Assembly: GCA_009930445.1 (NCBI GenBank)
Contig: RZYD01000136.1
Span: 1 to 6,491 of the forward strand
Reading direction: 5' to 3'
DNA length: 6,491 nt
DNA from: Bacteroidia bacterium
GTDB lineage: Bacteria; Bacteroidota; Bacteroidia; Bacteroidales; BM520
Positions 5,621 to 6,491 of the stretch are shown in pieces. The notes beneath the pieces are model-generated. The model was not told the origin of the DNA and ran no database searches. It worked only from the letters and a program-made list of their open reading frames with translations. The stretch's first letter is position 1. Each line of letters opens with the position of its first letter. Made by a program: the position numbers and the translations under genes.

Positions 5621-6491
5621 TTAGACCTGCTCCATCTTTCGTAGCAAACCCAACAAAACAAAAACAAAAATTATCGATAACATAACCGCCACTGCCGGCT
5701 CACTGCCACCACTATCTATTTCTTCCCACGGTATCCCCTCCCGCTGGCCGTACCAGGCCGATATTACTGCCGTACCATTATTGATGAAATGAACAAACAT
5801 AGGAACCCAGATGCTTCGGGTGAAAACGAATAAATAGCCAAACAAAATCCCTAAAAATAAACGTGGAATAAAACCATAAAACTGCATGTGCATAAAACTA
5901 AACAAAAGTGCAGTAACAACTACCACCCCGTGCACGTTTCGTATCCATTTATGAAAAATGCGAAACAATACCCCGCGAAAAACCAACTCTTCTCCTACCG
6001 CAGGAACTAAAGCGATCATAAACATATTGACCAATAACCCTTTAACACGGGTGTCCTGAAAAAACAAAGTGGTCATCCCAGCTGCACTGTCTTCCAGCTT
6101 ACGCATCATTTCTTCCACCTGTCCTAAAAAATCAGGCAGATGCATCGATGCATTCCACAGAATCAACCGATTAGTAAAAGGAAGTGCAGCAAAAAGAATT
6201 AAAACAGAAGCAAGCAGGGAAAAAAACTTCAACCGCTTAAACCCCAACATTTCCACGTCACCAGACCGCATAAAAACCCGAATATACAATACCGATGGAA
6301 CGGTAAACATCCCCAGATGATTTACAATTTGATAATACTTTATAAAAGCAGCATTCTCCGGCGTTGCAGCAGTAGCCGAAGCGGTAAACAACTCAGAAAA
6401 GGACATCCCAAACAATGGAATCGCCATCAACGCTCCCATCAAATTAAACAACAATCCGCAGATTAACAACAGCAGTAAAAAAAGAAGAAAC
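5621..6491 (-). CDS. CPBP-family intramembrane metalloprotease (CAAX protease-like), N-terminus cut by window edge
   Basis: A multi-pass membrane protein of the CPBP/ABI family (Rce1-like), whose members are membrane-embedded glutamate/histidine proteases or bacteriocin self-immunity proteins. The frame stays open to the right edge (289 residues visible). The first possible start, a TTG at 6469, lies inside a run of Leu/Phe codons forming a membrane helix, so the true start is probably outside the window. Counting from that TTG, all three family motifs are present: EELVFR (160-165, Glu-Glu-x3-Arg), FSFMH (190-194, F-x3-H) and HFINN (227-231, H-x3-N). About seven hydrophobic segments are visible. 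Residues 100-145 form a soluble loop. It converges on the exbD operon and shares its terminator. The substrate is unknown, and nothing links it functionally to the motor. Confidence 0.92.
   Translation of the reverse strand, partial: FLLFLLLLLICGLLFNLMGALMAIPLFGMSFSELFTASATAATPENAAFIKYYQIVNHLGMFTVPSVLYIRVFMRSGDVEMLGFKRLKFFSLLASVLILFAALPFTNRLILWNASMHLPDFLGQVEEMMRKLEDSAAGMTTLFFQDTRVKGLLVNMFMIALVPAVGEELVFRGVLFRIFHKWIRNVHGVVVVTALLFSFMHMQFYGFIPRLFLGILFGYLFVFTRSIWVPMFVHFINNGTAVISAWYGQREGIPWEEIDSGGSEPAVAVMLSIIFVFVLLGLLRKMEQV

Noticed and set aside
6069..6320. Plus-strand 83-residue frame
   Set aside because: It is antisense to the CPBP protease gene and shows no recognisable features of its own.
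1..6491. Search for mobile elements, CRISPR repeats, phage integration at the tRNA, or a defence or biosynthetic system
   Set aside because: No transposase, integrase, direct repeat of the tRNA 3' end or spaced repeat was seen. Every gene but one belongs to a known housekeeping or envelope family, and composition looks even throughout.

Overview
The window reads as ordinary chromosomal core sequence from a member of the Bacteroidota, most likely the Bacteroidales/Marinilabiliales side. The grounds are: TAnnTTTG-type -7 promoter boxes close to start codons, few Shine-Dalgarno sequences, an ExbB with a signal-peptide-like N-terminus, and an exbB / small membrane protein / exbD / exbD cluster of a kind seen in this phylum. 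Genus-level placement is not possible from what I can see.

Layout. Positions 1-962 (minus) hold most of a family 9 glycosyltransferase (heptosyltransferase-like); its last residues lie off the left edge. A 117-bp divergent promoter region follows. Positions 1080-1856 (plus) encode a TatD-family metal-dependent hydrolase. Three bases later, 1860-2900 encodes a type I L-asparaginase, so these two are probably one transcript. Positions 2901-3215 are intergenic and contain tRNA-Ser(GGA) at 3045-3132. Positions 3216-5561 (plus) form a tight four-gene operon: an ExbB/TolQ/MotA-type proton-channel subunit, an uncharacterised four-helix membrane protein, and two non-identical ExbD-type subunits. A hairpin with tails suitable for both strands (5584-5616) closes this operon and also the convergent gene at 5621-6491 (minus), a CPBP (CAAX-like) intramembrane protease whose N-terminus is off the right edge.

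Function. ExbB and ExbD form the inner-membrane motor that uses proton-motive force to drive outer-membrane TonB-dependent transport or envelope maintenance. No TonB or TonB-dependent receptor is present here. The glycosyltransferase probably works on lipopolysaccharide or another surface glycan, so much of the window concerns the cell envelope. TatD and asparaginase are housekeeping enzymes.

I find no mobile element, CRISPR array, phage gene or defence system. The points most worth following are the unexplained membrane protein inside the motor operon, the paired divergent ExbDs, and a tatD-family start codon placed so close to its promoter box that the transcript is probably leaderless.
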